Shown in pieces: positions 1 through 9,985 of a stretch of 44,581 nt of DNA. The notes beneath the pieces are model-generated. The model did no database searches, was not told where the DNA came from, and saw nothing but the letters and a program-made list of their open reading frames with translations. Numbering within the stretch: the stretch's first letter is position 1; every line of letters begins with the position of its first letter. The DNA is from Bacteroidales bacterium (GTDB taxonomy: Bacteria > Bacteroidota > Bacteroidia > Bacteroidales > Muribaculaceae), in the NCBI GenBank assembly GCA_015061055.1, contig SUXH01000022.1, positions 1 through 44,581 of the forward strand, read 5' to 3'. A program made the translations under genes and the position numbers.

Positions 1-155
1 ACTTAATCGATTGATTTACCCATATTTATAACAAATGTTAAATAATGTTTATTTTATGTTCTACAACATATTTTATACTCTCATACGGTTTTTAGGCTCT
101 TTTTTAAGCGAAAATAGGCGCGCGTAGATTGATATCTACTACCTCAATTAACATT

Positions 156-902
156 TTACTTGCAATAATAAACCCTAACTTCCCCTATTGGCAAACTTCC
201 ACGCAACATCAATGGTATATGAGCGTCATCTAACGATATCCAAGTATCAATATCATCACTTGATTTTGTTTTCCCTTCTTCGGTGAACGAAAATTTAATA
301 TGATAAGCATCGTGACAGCTCTTATCACGTAATTTTATATTTTCAACACCAACATATTTTATATCAAGTCGTTCCTTTCGTTTCCCGGAAAACACTGTAG
401 TTTGAAAAGTTCCTTTTTGCTGCAATTCCTGCATATCAAGACGACGTAGCACATAAAACACGCTCAACATATCATACGCATCTCCCTCAGTAGTCAAATC
501 TATCGTAAAATCCTCCTTCCCCGGTCGTATACGAGTACAATGTCCCAACGTAACACCATTTACCACCGAAAATTCCACTATATCTCGCCCTTTGTGTCCT
601 TTTTCGTGAGTAGCTTTCACATACCTAATAGGAATAAAACGTTCCTTTTCTATTGATGTATACAACGTATCACGCACCTTATACACCTTATCAACCCACG
701 ACAATGTGCGTGCATATAAACGAGCCTCATAACGCCCGTTATGTGTATCTTTAATTTCGAGTTTTGCATCAGCAGCGTGCTTCCATATCACCCCCCAATG
801 ATACACAATTTGATAATTTAAACTTTCATTATCAAAATTTGCGCTCTGTAAAGTTTTTACACACAACAACACTATCACACATAATATATATATACGTTTC
901 AT
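156..902 (-). CDS. DUF3108 domain-containing exported protein
   Basis: 248 aa with an N-terminal signal peptide: a Lys-Arg start, a hydrophobic stretch over residues 4-15 and a likely cleavage near Ser20-Ala21. The rest is a beta-rich periplasmic or outer-membrane-associated domain that I recognise as DUF3108. Supporting signs are the pattern around 'IPIRYVKATHEKGHKGRD' and the C-terminal 'GSLPIGEVRVYY' strand. The biochemical role of the family is unknown. It lies downstream of the beta-propeller gene but is separated from it by a terminator (1006-1033), so it is probably its own transcript. No clear promoter was found. Confidence 0.8.
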   Translation of the reverse strand: MKRIYILCVIVLLCVKTLQSANFDNESLNYQIVYHWGVIWKHAADAKLEIKDTHNGRYEARLYARTLSWVDKVYKVRDTLYTSIEKERFIPIRYVKATHEKGHKGRDIVEFSVVNGVTLGHCTRIRPGKEDFTIDLTTEGDAYDMLSVFYVLRRLDMQELQQKGTFQTTVFSGKRKERLDIKYVGVENIKLRDKSCHDAYHIKFSFTEEGKTKSSDDIDTWISLDDAHIPLMLRGSLPIGEVRVYYCK

Positions 903-1005
903 ATCTTTTTCTGATAAAATAATACTCTTTTTTTATTTTGACTATATAAATCAACAAAAGATTAATTTCAGAAGAAGTCCACCCTCCAAAAAATGATAAA
1001 ACGAA

Positions 1006-1033
1006 CGAAGCCTGCACTCACGTGCAAGCTTCG
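1006..1033 (-). terminator. Rho-independent terminator after the beta-propeller gene
   Basis: CGAAGC/GCTTCG and TGCAC/GTGCA form a hairpin with a TCAC loop. Read leftward it is followed by a T-rich run (TTCGTTTTATCATTTTTT). It sits about 70 nt past the stop of the gene ending at 1103. Confidence 0.75.
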
Positions 1034-1102
1034 CCACAAATTAAAATTCCATTTTATTTCTAAAGATCACAATTTTTATTTAAATTTTTCAGAAATTACT
1101 TC

Positions 1103-2086
1103 TTACTTAATTTTTTCATAAACGTAAACTTCGTGAATTTCCTTAGTATAACCTTCCTTAGTGAAAGGACCTTGTGACATACCCAAAATGATTTGAGTTC
1201 CGCGGTTGTTCAACACAAGTAGGTCATCTGTACAAGGATCGATGCAAAGACCTTCAATTTCACCTGCGCGACGGAAATCTAACATTTCACGGAATGTTTC
1301 AAGACGACCAGCCATAGCGCCACCAGCGATTTTACCCTTGCGGATAACTGGCTTACCGTTCTTGTCAAGCTTAACACTCCAAGGATTTTCCTTTTCTGGT
1401 TCTTGACCATCTACCAAGCCTGTGTAAGGAACTTGAGCGATGTCAGCGATATAAAGGTTATCAGCGATGTGGTAAGTTGATTCACCATCATCAGCAGCAA
1501 ACAACATCTTACCATCAGCGATGAAAATACCTTGAGTCCAGTAAGGCATTGGACGGCATTGCATCTTAGTATAGTACTGCTTTGTTTCAAGGCTGTAGCA
1601 GTATACATAACGGCTATCTACCCAGTCACTCATCCAGATCATGTTCTTGTCACGGTCAACTGCAAGACCAGAAACTTCAACTTGACCAGATTCAGCACAC
1701 CATGGAATATCTTCAATCCATTCAAGTGTGTTAGCATCATATACTGAAATTGCGATATTATATCCACGACCGAATTCGAATTTTTCGTTACCGGTGTAGA
1801 TCTTTCCGTCATAAACGTCGATGTCACCAAAGTGGTTAGCCAACTTAGGATTTGGGAACAATGGATCTTCTGCTGTTTGCACGCGCTTTGCAACAAGATT
1901 CCAGTTCTTGTCATACTTGTAAAGACCACGAGTGTCAGATACATAGAAGTAATCCTTGTCAGCAGCAATACCCTGACGTCCAGGAACTTCAATAACTTTC
2001 TTTAGACGATACTCTGTTCCAATGTGTTGAGCATTCACGCCAACAGCAAGCATTAGAACTGAAAGAGCCAATAAAAACTTTTTCAT
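1103..2086 (-). CDS. secreted beta-propeller-like protein of unknown function
   Basis: 327 aa with a clear signal peptide (residues 1-19, ending VNA-QH). The mature part contains repeated strand motifs such as 'YFYVSDTRGLYKYDKNW', 'GDIDVYDGKIYTGN' and 'SGLAVDRDKNMIWMSDW', which suggest a six- or seven-bladed propeller of the SMP-30/YncE type. It begins 51 nt after the porin stop with no terminator between them, so the two are probably co-transcribed at the end of the G3P block. A role as a periplasmic hydrolase or binding protein for glycerol-phosphate compounds is an inference from position only. No catalytic motif was recognised. Confidence 0.6.
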   Translation of the reverse strand: MKKFLLALSVLMLAVGVNAQHIGTEYRLKKVIEVPGRQGIAADKDYFYVSDTRGLYKYDKNWNLVAKRVQTAEDPLFPNPKLANHFGDIDVYDGKIYTGNEKFEFGRGYNIAISVYDANTLEWIEDIPWCAESGQVEVSGLAVDRDKNMIWMSDWVDSRYVYCYSLETKQYYTKMQCRPMPYWTQGIFIADGKMLFAADDGESTYHIADNLYIADIAQVPYTGLVDGQEPEKENPWSVKLDKNGKPVIRKGKIAGGAMAGRLETFREMLDFRRAGEIEGLCIDPCTDDLLVLNNRGTQIILGMSQGPFTKEGYTKEIHEVYVYEKIK

Positions 2087-2137
2087 ATAAGTGTTAGTTT
2101 TAAGTTAATAAAATTAGTTATTTGTTATTTAAGTTAA

Positions 2138-3226
2138 TTAGAACTTGAATAGACCCATGATTTGGATTTGATTAGCATCATCAGCACCTACCTTATCTTC
2201 ATACATAGTATGGTTGTAGTTTGCTTGAAGCTTGAAATTCTTGCATACTTCATAAGATACACCAGCAAGAATACGGTTGTAATTGTTTGTTGAAGTAGGA
2301 TTCTTTTCGTCCTTGTACATATCCCAACGAACTACAGGAAGCCACTTACCTGCATGCCAACCAGCCAATACATAAGCACCCTTTTCATCTACATTACCTT
2401 CGTCGCTCTTGATCATACCGTATTCAGCACGTACATCAAGACCAGTTGGGTTGTTGTACCAAGCACCAGCAATGAAACGATTCATTGGAAGATACTTACC
2501 ATTTGCATTTGAGTATTCACCCCAGTTATAAGCACCCTTGATCATCAAGTGCTTGATAGGACGTACTGTGATAGCACCGATAAGGTCCTTAGACTTGTTG
2601 TTATCATCCTTACATGGAAGAGAACCATTAGAAAGAACAACATTATAAGACAAATAGTTAAAACCTTCTTCTGATGGAAGAACATCACCAAGTACCATAA
2701 TACCTAGATCACGACCATAATCTACGTAGTCATAACCGATTGCGTTACGGCATGCCATACGATAGCAAATGTTAGAGAAGTCTACAGTTTCAAGAGTAGC
2801 TGGAGAAATGTCATAGTTTTCAAATCCCATTGGAGTGTAGAATTGACCGGCACGTAGTTTAAATGAAGGTTTGATTGTCCAAGTTGCAAACGCATCCATT
2901 ACTTGAAGGTCTTTTTGACCTGAAGTTTGCTTACCTGTTTGTACACCATTAAACGCTTCAACTTGAAGACGGAAAGCAATGTTGCTTGCTACTTTACCGT
3001 CAATCATAAGGCGAAGACGCTTAGCTTGGAAAGAAGAAGTTCCTGCACCTGCATCACTCCAATTCCAACCTGTTTGTAAATAACCTGAAACCTTTACCGG
3101 CATCTTAGCCAAGATTTCTTGAACTTTAGGCTGCGCAGCAGGAGCTGCTTCTGGTTCAGCCACTTCACTTGCAAACATAGGTGCTGCTATCGCAAGACCT
3201 AAGAAAAATGCTAAAGTTTTTTTCAT
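2138..3226 (-). CDS. outer-membrane porin, phosphate-selective porin O/P-like
   Basis: 362 aa. A signal peptide (residues 1-19, cut after 'PMFA') is followed by a short Pro/Ala linker and then a beta-barrel. Alternating strands run through 'VSGYLQTGWNW', 'AKRLRLMIDGKV' and 'FKLRAGQFYTPMGFENY', and the protein ends in Phe ('QIMGLFKF'), as outer-membrane porins do. The pattern fits the PorO/PorP family (PF07396), whose classical members pass phosphate and polyphosphate anions. Its position after the G3P dehydrogenase and antiporter genes suggests it admits phosphorylated glycerol compounds. The 154-nt gap to the HAD gene may contain its own promoter, which I could not identify. Confidence 0.75.
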   Translation of the reverse strand: MKKTLAFFLGLAIAAPMFASEVAEPEAAPAAQPKVQEILAKMPVKVSGYLQTGWNWSDAGAGTSSFQAKRLRLMIDGKVASNIAFRLQVEAFNGVQTGKQTSGQKDLQVMDAFATWTIKPSFKLRAGQFYTPMGFENYDISPATLETVDFSNICYRMACRNAIGYDYVDYGRDLGIMVLGDVLPSEEGFNYLSYNVVLSNGSLPCKDDNNKSKDLIGAITVRPIKHLMIKGAYNWGEYSNANGKYLPMNRFIAGAWYNNPTGLDVRAEYGMIKSDEGNVDEKGAYVLAGWHAGKWLPVVRWDMYKDEKNPTSTNNYNRILAGVSYEVCKNFKLQANYNHTMYEDKVGADDANQIQIMGLFKF

Positions 3227-3380
3227 TTTAATTAAATTTTTTAGTGTTTAAAATAAAGTTTATCTCTCTCTTCTAAACGGTTAATAATAAATATATTTAT
3301 CTCATTAGTTTTTCCAAACACAATATTTGACTAAAAAATAAGCATTCCGTTTAATCAATATTTTCTTTTTTATGCATTTT

Positions 3381-4253
3381 TTAGTACATTATACCTTTTG
3401 CTTTTAGCAACAATTTTCCAAACTCCTCAATATTTTGTGCAGTAATTGCCGGTTGCGGATCGGAATTGATTGCTGTTTCAAGTGTAGTTTCTCCTGACAA
3501 CACCAACACTCCAAGCGATCCTGCATTGCGAGCTGTAGCCACATCAGTATAGATACGATCACCACACATAGCCACTTCATCGGGAGCCATACCATACTTA
3601 GTTTGTATACACTTAAGCATATCCGGATTCGGTTTTCCAATCACAATATCCGGCTCTCGACCTGTAGCATATTCTATACATTTACACATTGAACCACAAT
3701 CCACAAGTACGACTTCTTGATCAGTTGGGCACACTCGATCAGGATTAGTTGCAATGTATCTCACTCCTTGTGAGGCCCACCATGCCGCACGACATAGGCG
3801 ACTATAACAAAGCGTCATATCAAAAGCCACCACAAGGATGTCGGGACGATCGTCTGGGTCATCATCTGCCATTTCAAATCCGGCTTCTTCGAACTCTTGA
3901 ATCATACTTGGCGTACCAAGCACAAATAAACGCTTCGCTTCAGGATGATTTTGCTTGATATAATCGATTGTTGCCACTGCTGTAGTATATACCTCTTCTG
4001 GTGTAGCTTCTATTCCCAACCCTTGCAATTTCTTCAGATAATCAGGAATGCTCTTTGTAGGATTATTCGTCAAGAATGAATATCCGATTCCATTTTCAGA
4101 AAGTTTTTTCAAGAAATTCTTTGTAAATGGAAATAATGTAGAACCCATATATATTGTTCCGTCCATATCGAGCGCTACGTGTTTGATTTTAGCACAAGCC
4201 TTCATCAATTCATCTTCGCTCATCGGCGACATATATCTATCAAATTCTGCCAT
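3381..4253 (-). CDS. HAD-IIA family phosphatase (NagD/PGP-like)
   Basis: 290 aa. The HAD motif I 'DMDGT' carries nucleophile Asp29 and acid/base Asp31. Motif II is 'TNNPTKS' near residue 62, and the Lys and acidic motifs 'GKPNPDML' and 'GDRIYTD' follow in the C-terminal half. The large C2 cap between motifs II and III defines subclass IIA, which includes NagD, p-nitrophenyl phosphatase and the eukaryotic glycerol-3-phosphate/phosphoglycolate phosphatase. It follows the glpT-like gene by 32 nt in the glp cluster. Dephosphorylation of G3P, or repair of a glycolytic by-product, is therefore a reasonable inference, not shown. Confidence 0.8.
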   Translation of the reverse strand: MAEFDRYMSPMSEDELMKACAKIKHVALDMDGTIYMGSTLFPFTKNFLKKLSENGIGYSFLTNNPTKSIPDYLKKLQGLGIEATPEEVYTTAVATIDYIKQNHPEAKRLFVLGTPSMIQEFEEAGFEMADDDPDDRPDILVVAFDMTLCYSRLCRAAWWASQGVRYIATNPDRVCPTDQEVVLVDCGSMCKCIEYATGREPDIVIGKPNPDMLKCIQTKYGMAPDEVAMCGDRIYTDVATARNAGSLGVLVLSGETTLETAINSDPQPAITAQNIEEFGKLLLKAKGIMY

Positions 4254-4285
4254 ATTTATTTAAAGATAGAATTTTAAACTCTCAA

Positions 4286-5767
4286 TTATTCCTTAATTTC
4301 AAGCGAGCGCTTATAGCCATCACGAGGAGCTTGCCACATTGACAAGAATATCAATGCTCCTACGACACCTACCAAAATGAATGATACAAATACCCAATCC
4401 CAACCGAAGTTGTCTGCGATAAGACCTACACCGATTGCTGACAATGCAGAACCCAAATAACCAAGTACACCTGCAAGACCATTAGCAGTAGCAGATGCTT
4501 CTTTTGTTGCTTGGTTAGCTGATGCGATACCAATCAAAGCTTGAGGACCATAGATAAAGAATCCACCCATTGCCAAGAATGTTGTTGAAATTGCGATGTG
4601 TACATCAGGAAGTAATGCAAATGCACCCAAGAAGAGTACTGCACCAATCATACAAATCAAACACATACGGTGAGCTTTACCCTTGAAAATCTTATCTGTT
4701 GCCCATCCAGCAACGATTGTACCCACGATGGCTGTAATTTCGAAAATGGCTACTACCCATGCTGCACTCTTGATATTCATCCCACGGTCTTCGGTCAAGA
4801 ACTTTGGACCCCAATCAAGAACACCCATACGAAGCACATATACAAACACGTTAGCGATAGCTAATGTCCACACCCAACGATTCTTCCACACCATATGTTT
4901 CAAGAAAGCTGCTTGCGACACTTTATTAGCACCTTCTGTATCTTTAACAGTCTTTGTATCAGGAAGGTCAGGTAAACCGACCGATTTAGGATCATCTTTC
5001 AAGCCAACAAACAACCAAATTGCACCAAGCACTGCAAGACCTGCCGGCATCCAGAAACACCATTTCCAAGCTCCCACATGTTGAGCATATTGAAGCACTT
5101 TGTTAAGTCCTTCTGTTGTAGTTGGGTCTACATTCAAGTTAGCTGCAATCGTAGCAATCATTTCAGGATTGTTACTCATATCAGTACCAACATGCCCCAT
5201 TATATAACCACACACAACCACTGCAAGAGATGCACCGATAGAGTGCGATGTATTCCAAATTGACATCTTTGTAGCAAGTTCCGATGGGTGAATCCACTGT
5301 GGCAATAGGCGCGCACAAGGCGGATAACCAAATCCTTGAAAATATTGATTTAACACAATTGTTACACCCATTATCATAATAAGCATATTCACCAATTGTG
5401 GACCTTCTTTCACTCCTGTTATTAAATAGCTCATATCCACCCCAAAACCAAAGGCAAGGTTTGATAAAGCACAAAGCAACAAACCAATAGCCATAATAGC
5501 TTTCGAGCTGTATTTATCAACTATAAAACCATTAATAAATCTCGAAAGACCATACACAATAGAACCAATTGCAATTACTATACCAAAACTTGTGTTTGAA
5601 ATACCATATTCAGCTGTCAAACCAGGCATAGCAATTGAAAAGTTCTTTCTCACGAAATAAAAGATAGCATAACCAATCATTGACACAACAATTGTTCGCA
5701 TCTGCCAAGATTTAAATTTCTTGATTGTTTCCGGGCTCATTGAGCCATATATAGGATCGTTTGCCAT
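4286..5767 (-). CDS. glpT: GlpT-like glycerol-3-phosphate:phosphate antiporter (MFS)
   Basis: 493 aa, about 12 membrane helices. The family hallmark of organophosphate:Pi antiporters is present in helix 1 as 'YAIFYFVRKNFSIAMPGL', whose Arg corresponds to the substrate-binding Arg of GlpT. A second hallmark is 'QGFGYPPCARLLPQWI'. Compared with E. coli GlpT (about 450 aa) there are extra loop residues around 'GTDMSNNPEMIATI'. The gene lies 18 nt after glpC in the same operon, which supports G3P over hexose phosphate as the substrate. UhpT/UhpC-like specificity cannot be excluded from sequence alone. Confidence 0.82.
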   Translation of the reverse strand: MANDPIYGSMSPETIKKFKSWQMRTIVVSMIGYAIFYFVRKNFSIAMPGLTAEYGISNTSFGIVIAIGSIVYGLSRFINGFIVDKYSSKAIMAIGLLLCALSNLAFGFGVDMSYLITGVKEGPQLVNMLIMIMGVTIVLNQYFQGFGYPPCARLLPQWIHPSELATKMSIWNTSHSIGASLAVVVCGYIMGHVGTDMSNNPEMIATIAANLNVDPTTTEGLNKVLQYAQHVGAWKWCFWMPAGLAVLGAIWLFVGLKDDPKSVGLPDLPDTKTVKDTEGANKVSQAAFLKHMVWKNRWVWTLAIANVFVYVLRMGVLDWGPKFLTEDRGMNIKSAAWVVAIFEITAIVGTIVAGWATDKIFKGKAHRMCLICMIGAVLFLGAFALLPDVHIAISTTFLAMGGFFIYGPQALIGIASANQATKEASATANGLAGVLGYLGSALSAIGVGLIADNFGWDWVFVSFILVGVVGALIFLSMWQAPRDGYKRSLEIKE

Positions 5768-5785
5768 AATAATGTTAGTTTTTTC

Positions 5786-7024
5786 TTATTTCTTATTTAG
5801 TTTTATAGTTTCTTCCACATCAATTGCATCAGCAATCACCGAGATTGGATTTTGAACTTGTTTTGATGTACTCATTTCTATCTGCCACTTGCAAGTTTCA
5901 CAATCGGTTGCCACAAAATCCAACTTCGACTCTTCTATTTGTTTAAACAAAGGAGAGCCTATTTTCTGCGAAGTTTCATAATTCTCTTTCTTAAAGCCGT
6001 AAGTACCACCTATGCCACAACAAGTAGAATCCAATTCAATCAAATCAACTCCGGGAATCATTTTCATTAATAAGATTGAATATATTTTCCATCCCATTTT
6101 TTCCATATGACAGGCAGTTTGATAACCTATACGAGCTTTATAGTCTTTTCTAAATGCTATTTTCACCTTTCCGTCTTCAAGAAGTTGATATATAAAACGC
6201 GTTGCAAGTGATATATTATCTCTCACATCTGCATTATCTACATCAAGCAAGTGGGGGTATTCATCCCTCATCGTAAATGTGCATGTCGAAGATGTTGTCA
6301 ACACTTTCAATCCTGATTTACGAATAGAGGTGATGTTTTGTTTCGCTTGTTTAGTCGCTTGATCGATTAGACCATTTGACATCAACGCTACACCACAACA
6401 TTTCTCCTTTTCAAGAAGTTGTACACCATAACCAAGCGCATTCATTATTTTCACTAAATCTTGACCTAATTTAGGAAAGTTATAGTTTACATAACAACCA
6501 TGGAAATAGCTCACTTGATTTGCATATTGCGATTGCTTCGATGCCACATTGCGTTTATACCAAGTTTCAAATTTTGTTGCAGAATACTTAGGGAACGAAC
6601 GACGATGATCAATTGCCATCACCTTGTCCATTACCACTTTCACCGGTTTCATTCCAAGAGTAAAATTCACTACTGGAGCCACGATATTTGCCATTGTACC
6701 CACAAAATCGGTATTAGCAAGTATCATATCTCGGAATTTCACTTTCTTTGGGCCATAATTCATTCGAGCACGCTGAATGATATCACCAATCTTCACACCT
6801 GAAGGACAAGCCACCTCACATCGTTTACAATTCAAACACATCTTCAATGTTTCATCAAAGAATGCTTTATCTTTCAAGCGAAGGCGTTCACCATCCGGAC
6901 CGGCCTGTTTTGGACCTGGGTATAACGGATTAACCGATGAAACCGGGCAATAAACTGTACAAACAGTACATTTCAAGCACTGTTCAAAGTTATCTTCACT
7001 TATGCTGTACTGTTCCTTTTTCAT
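5786..7024 (-). CDS. glpC: anaerobic glycerol-3-phosphate dehydrogenase subunit C
   Basis: 412 aa. Two N-terminal 4Fe-4S motifs are visible: Cys16-Cys19-Cys22-Cys26, and Cys63-Cys66-Cys69-Cys73 followed by Pro. Two C-terminal CCG (heterodisulfide-reductase-type) domains follow, with 'CCGVALMSNG' near residue 210 and 'CCGIGGTYGF' near residue 333. This is the membrane-associating electron-transfer subunit that links GlpAB to the quinone pool. It starts 2 nt after the glpB stop. Confidence 0.92.
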   Translation of the reverse strand: MKKEQYSISEDNFEQCLKCTVCTVYCPVSSVNPLYPGPKQAGPDGERLRLKDKAFFDETLKMCLNCKRCEVACPSGVKIGDIIQRARMNYGPKKVKFRDMILANTDFVGTMANIVAPVVNFTLGMKPVKVVMDKVMAIDHRRSFPKYSATKFETWYKRNVASKQSQYANQVSYFHGCYVNYNFPKLGQDLVKIMNALGYGVQLLEKEKCCGVALMSNGLIDQATKQAKQNITSIRKSGLKVLTTSSTCTFTMRDEYPHLLDVDNADVRDNISLATRFIYQLLEDGKVKIAFRKDYKARIGYQTACHMEKMGWKIYSILLMKMIPGVDLIELDSTCCGIGGTYGFKKENYETSQKIGSPLFKQIEESKLDFVATDCETCKWQIEMSTSKQVQNPISVIADAIDVEETIKLNKK

Positions 7025-7026
7025 CG

Positions 7027-8262
7027 TTATTTCTTATTTATTAAATTTGCCACATGCAAGCCTGTTATAAGCGACACTCCACCCATACTTGCTTCTTTTA
7101 CTTGATTAGCACCACTCAATACTGAGCCTGCCACATATAAATTATTCAATATTTGTCCACCTTTTGACGCAAGGAATGTATTATTAACAGCAACACCAAA
7201 CCTCATAAATGGTTGTTCTCCAAAGAACCTATCGCTATACCATTTTCCTCTTCCTTGCTGAGAATTAACATCCAAGCCGAATATTGGTTCATATATTTCA
7301 TTCGGAGCTCCTAAGACACCCCGACTAAAGAAATTACCTGTCGCAAGAACAAATGTATCAGCAATAAGTTTCTCTCCAACAAGATTTTGAGTTTCCACCC
7401 ATTGCATCTTTCCATTTTCTATATTTCCTCCGATTACCGAATCACCTAAAAGCATCACCCCGCCCATTTTTTGGAAACGATTGCGCAATAATGTTTGCAA
7501 ACGAACTCCCGGCACCGAAGGAGGCATTGTTGCCACAAGTTTCACTTCGACATTCACTTTGCTCTTAAATTCAGCAAATGTATTGTTATTATTCCAACCA
7601 AAAACAGCAGGTAACAGAACAATATCATATCCGCCAACTTTAGCATTGACAGCATCAGCCACACGACTCACCCCCACCATTTCTACCACTTTGGATATAT
7701 TCACCGAGCGCATTTCACTTGCACTTTCTCTACGTTCATCAAGTTCAGCAATTGAAAATTCTTGCACATCACACGACACTCCCAACTTTTCGAGTCCCGA
7801 TGCAACAAATTTCACAGGTAAATCAAGATAGCCTGCCACATTAAGCAATAACACCTTTTTACCTTTCAACGAATCGTCAATAGTGATATATTCATCAATT
7901 GTAAGCCAAGTGGGGCGTTGATTTCCTATTGGAGTCAAGCGTTTATGATTTTCTTTATTTGTACCACTCACTTTCACTCCCACCTTTTCAAAAAATGCAG
8001 GCACAGCCGAAGATATCTCATTAATGTTTTCCACTCCCACAAGTGTATATGGGTGGTTTTTCGGCAATCTACCAATAGCTTCAAGTGGATTCGTCACTTC
8101 CTCGCCATCTACATAACCAAGCAAGTCAAACGAACCACACGAAAAATGCAATGCACTTTGTCCACTCGATATGATAGCACATCGTTTACCGGCTTCCGCA
8201 AGACTGATACCGCAAGCAAGTCCGCTTAGCCCTCCACCTATTATTACAGCATCAAATTTCAT
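7027..8262 (-). CDS. glpB: anaerobic glycerol-3-phosphate dehydrogenase subunit B
   Basis: 411 aa. The N-terminal Rossmann motif is G9-G10-G11-L-S-G14 in 'FDAVIIGGGLSGLACG'. The C-terminal 'NLYVAGSVLSGANQVKE' is the usual flavin-closing segment of the GlpB family. The subunit binds FMN/FAD and works with GlpA and GlpC to oxidise G3P to dihydroxyacetone phosphate in anaerobic respiration. Its ATG overlaps the glpA stop by 4 nt (8259-8262), so translation of the two is probably coupled. Confidence 0.9.
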   Translation of the reverse strand: MKFDAVIIGGGLSGLACGISLAEAGKRCAIISSGQSALHFSCGSFDLLGYVDGEEVTNPLEAIGRLPKNHPYTLVGVENINEISSAVPAFFEKVGVKVSGTNKENHKRLTPIGNQRPTWLTIDEYITIDDSLKGKKVLLLNVAGYLDLPVKFVASGLEKLGVSCDVQEFSIAELDERRESASEMRSVNISKVVEMVGVSRVADAVNAKVGGYDIVLLPAVFGWNNNNTFAEFKSKVNVEVKLVATMPPSVPGVRLQTLLRNRFQKMGGVMLLGDSVIGGNIENGKMQWVETQNLVGEKLIADTFVLATGNFFSRGVLGAPNEIYEPIFGLDVNSQQGRGKWYSDRFFGEQPFMRFGVAVNNTFLASKGGQILNNLYVAGSVLSGANQVKEASMGGVSLITGLHVANLINKK

Positions 8263-9878
8263 TGCACATCTTCGTTTTTATCATTAATATCTTCCTTCAA
8301 TCCGCACACACCTTCGTAAATCCACGACATAAATTGCGCTTCATTCATAGTATCACCCCAAGCAACAGGGTTCATACCCTTCCAGCGTTCTTGTACAAAG
8401 TATGCCATATCGGCTTTAGCCTTATCCACGCAATTATGCGATTTCACCATCATTCCTGCTGCGCGACAAGCACAAAGTCCGCCTTGACATGTTCCCATAC
8501 CCATTCGGGTCCTTCTACGCAAATTTACTAATTTATTTATATTTAAATTATCGATTGCATAATTTATTTCGCCTACAGTGACGCCTTCACATTCACACAC
8601 AAGTGAATCATCGTAACGATTTCCATCCGAAATTTTTTCAGCAAAAGTTCCATGACGATATTTAGCCGATTTTTGTCCAATCTTTCCATCGTACTCCTGT
8701 TCTGTTCCCGTTGATCCCGGCAAGCAGTCAATTGCTGTACGACATTGTGCAGTGTTACCAAGCTTCTTGCAAGCCTTATCAGTAGCCCACTCAGCCATCA
8801 AGCGATAAGTCATCAACTTACCACCGGTAATAGTTATAAAGCCGCCTAATCCATCACGTTTTTCGTGATCAAGGCACACAATTCCTCGACTGATACTTCT
8901 GCCCGACGGATCATTGTCGGCAGCTACAAGCGGACGCACACCTGCGTATGCGCGCAATATACGAGTAGTAGCAAGCGATGGAGCAAGCATTTCACCTTCA
9001 CGCATCAATACATCTACTTCCTCACGAGTTACACGCATATAATCTACTTCCTCAAAAGGCACTCTTGTTGAAGTCGTTCCTATCACGCAAATAGTGTCAC
9101 CAGGCACTAAGATATCTGCATCGGCAGGCTTACGGCAACGATTTATGACCATATTATTAACGCGATGACCATACACAAGCAATGCTCCCTTAGCCGGGAA
9201 CATTTTCACTTGTATACCGGCTCTTTCGGCTACATTATGTCCCCAAATACCGGCGGCATTTATCGTTACGTAAGCATAAAATTTCTTTAATTCTTTTGTT
9301 TTATGATCAATAGCCTCAACACCCACTACAGTACCATTTTCAATAATCAAACTGGTCACTTCGTGATATGTAAGTATTTCAGCCCCATGAATTTTCGCAT
9401 CAAGCACATTTGCCATTGTAAGACGGAAGGGATCTACTGCTCCATCAGGAACCCTCACCGCACCTATCAACGACGGATTCACTGCAGGTTCAAGCAATAT
9501 AGCTTCTTTAGGATCAATAATATCAGCTCTGATACCGGCGGCAGTACACGATTCAACAAATTTAGCTTGATAAGCAAGATCATCATCAGGCAACGTGATA
9601 AACAACCCATCTGTTTCCTCCACACAATGGCTTGCTATTTTTCTCAACAACATATTTTCCTCAATACACTCACGCGCCGACTCTGCATCAGTTACAGCAT
9701 ATCGAGCGCCACTATGCAACAAGCCATGGTTACGTCCTGTAGCTCCATTAGTGAGATCGAAACGTTCCAAGAGCAAAGTTTTCAATCCGCGCTTCGCACA
9801 ATCTCGGGCAGTTCCCGCACCAGTTGCGCCACCGCCTATCACTACAACATCAAATTGATTACCATCCTTTACACCCAT
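8259..9878 (-). CDS. glpA: anaerobic glycerol-3-phosphate dehydrogenase subunit A
   Basis: 539 aa. The FAD-binding motif G15-x-G17-xx-G20 is followed by the G3P-oxidase family signature 'NGATGRNHGLLHSGARYA'. Around residues 425-470 lies a BFD-like [2Fe-2S] domain with Cys ligands in 'CECEGVT' and 'CQGGLCACR', which separates GlpA from the aerobic GlpD. It is the catalytic subunit and first gene of the glpABC-glpT-HAD operon. A -33/-7 promoter lies at 9986-10017. The divergent GlpR-type gene points to repression relieved by G3P, by analogy with E. coli. Confidence 0.93.
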   Translation of the reverse strand: MGVKDGNQFDVVVIGGGATGAGTARDCAKRGLKTLLLERFDLTNGATGRNHGLLHSGARYAVTDAESARECIEENMLLRKIASHCVEETDGLFITLPDDDLAYQAKFVESCTAAGIRADIIDPKEAILLEPAVNPSLIGAVRVPDGAVDPFRLTMANVLDAKIHGAEILTYHEVTSLIIENGTVVGVEAIDHKTKELKKFYAYVTINAAGIWGHNVAERAGIQVKMFPAKGALLVYGHRVNNMVINRCRKPADADILVPGDTICVIGTTSTRVPFEEVDYMRVTREEVDVLMREGEMLAPSLATTRILRAYAGVRPLVAADNDPSGRSISRGIVCLDHEKRDGLGGFITITGGKLMTYRLMAEWATDKACKKLGNTAQCRTAIDCLPGSTGTEQEYDGKIGQKSAKYRHGTFAEKISDGNRYDDSLVCECEGVTVGEINYAIDNLNINKLVNLRRRTRMGMGTCQGGLCACRAAGMMVKSHNCVDKAKADMAYFVQERWKGMNPVAWGDTMNEAQFMSWIYEGVCGLKEDINDKNEDVQ

Positions 9879-9985
9879 AGAGTTGTATTTATAGTTTATG
9901 ATTGCAAGTTTTCACGTTTTACAACAACCGTATTTATTCATTAGTTTAATTTACGGTTCGAAAGTTTACATATTTCATTTCACAA

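Noticed and set aside
124..139. GTAGAT/ATCTAC hairpin as terminator of the DUF3108 gene
   Set aside because: The stem is only 6 bp and the leftward flank is not T-rich, so the support is too weak.
9303..9944. 213-codon reading frame on the plus strand inside glpA
   Set aside because: It is antisense to a clear glpA sequence and its product looks like no protein; it is a shadow of glpA codon usage.
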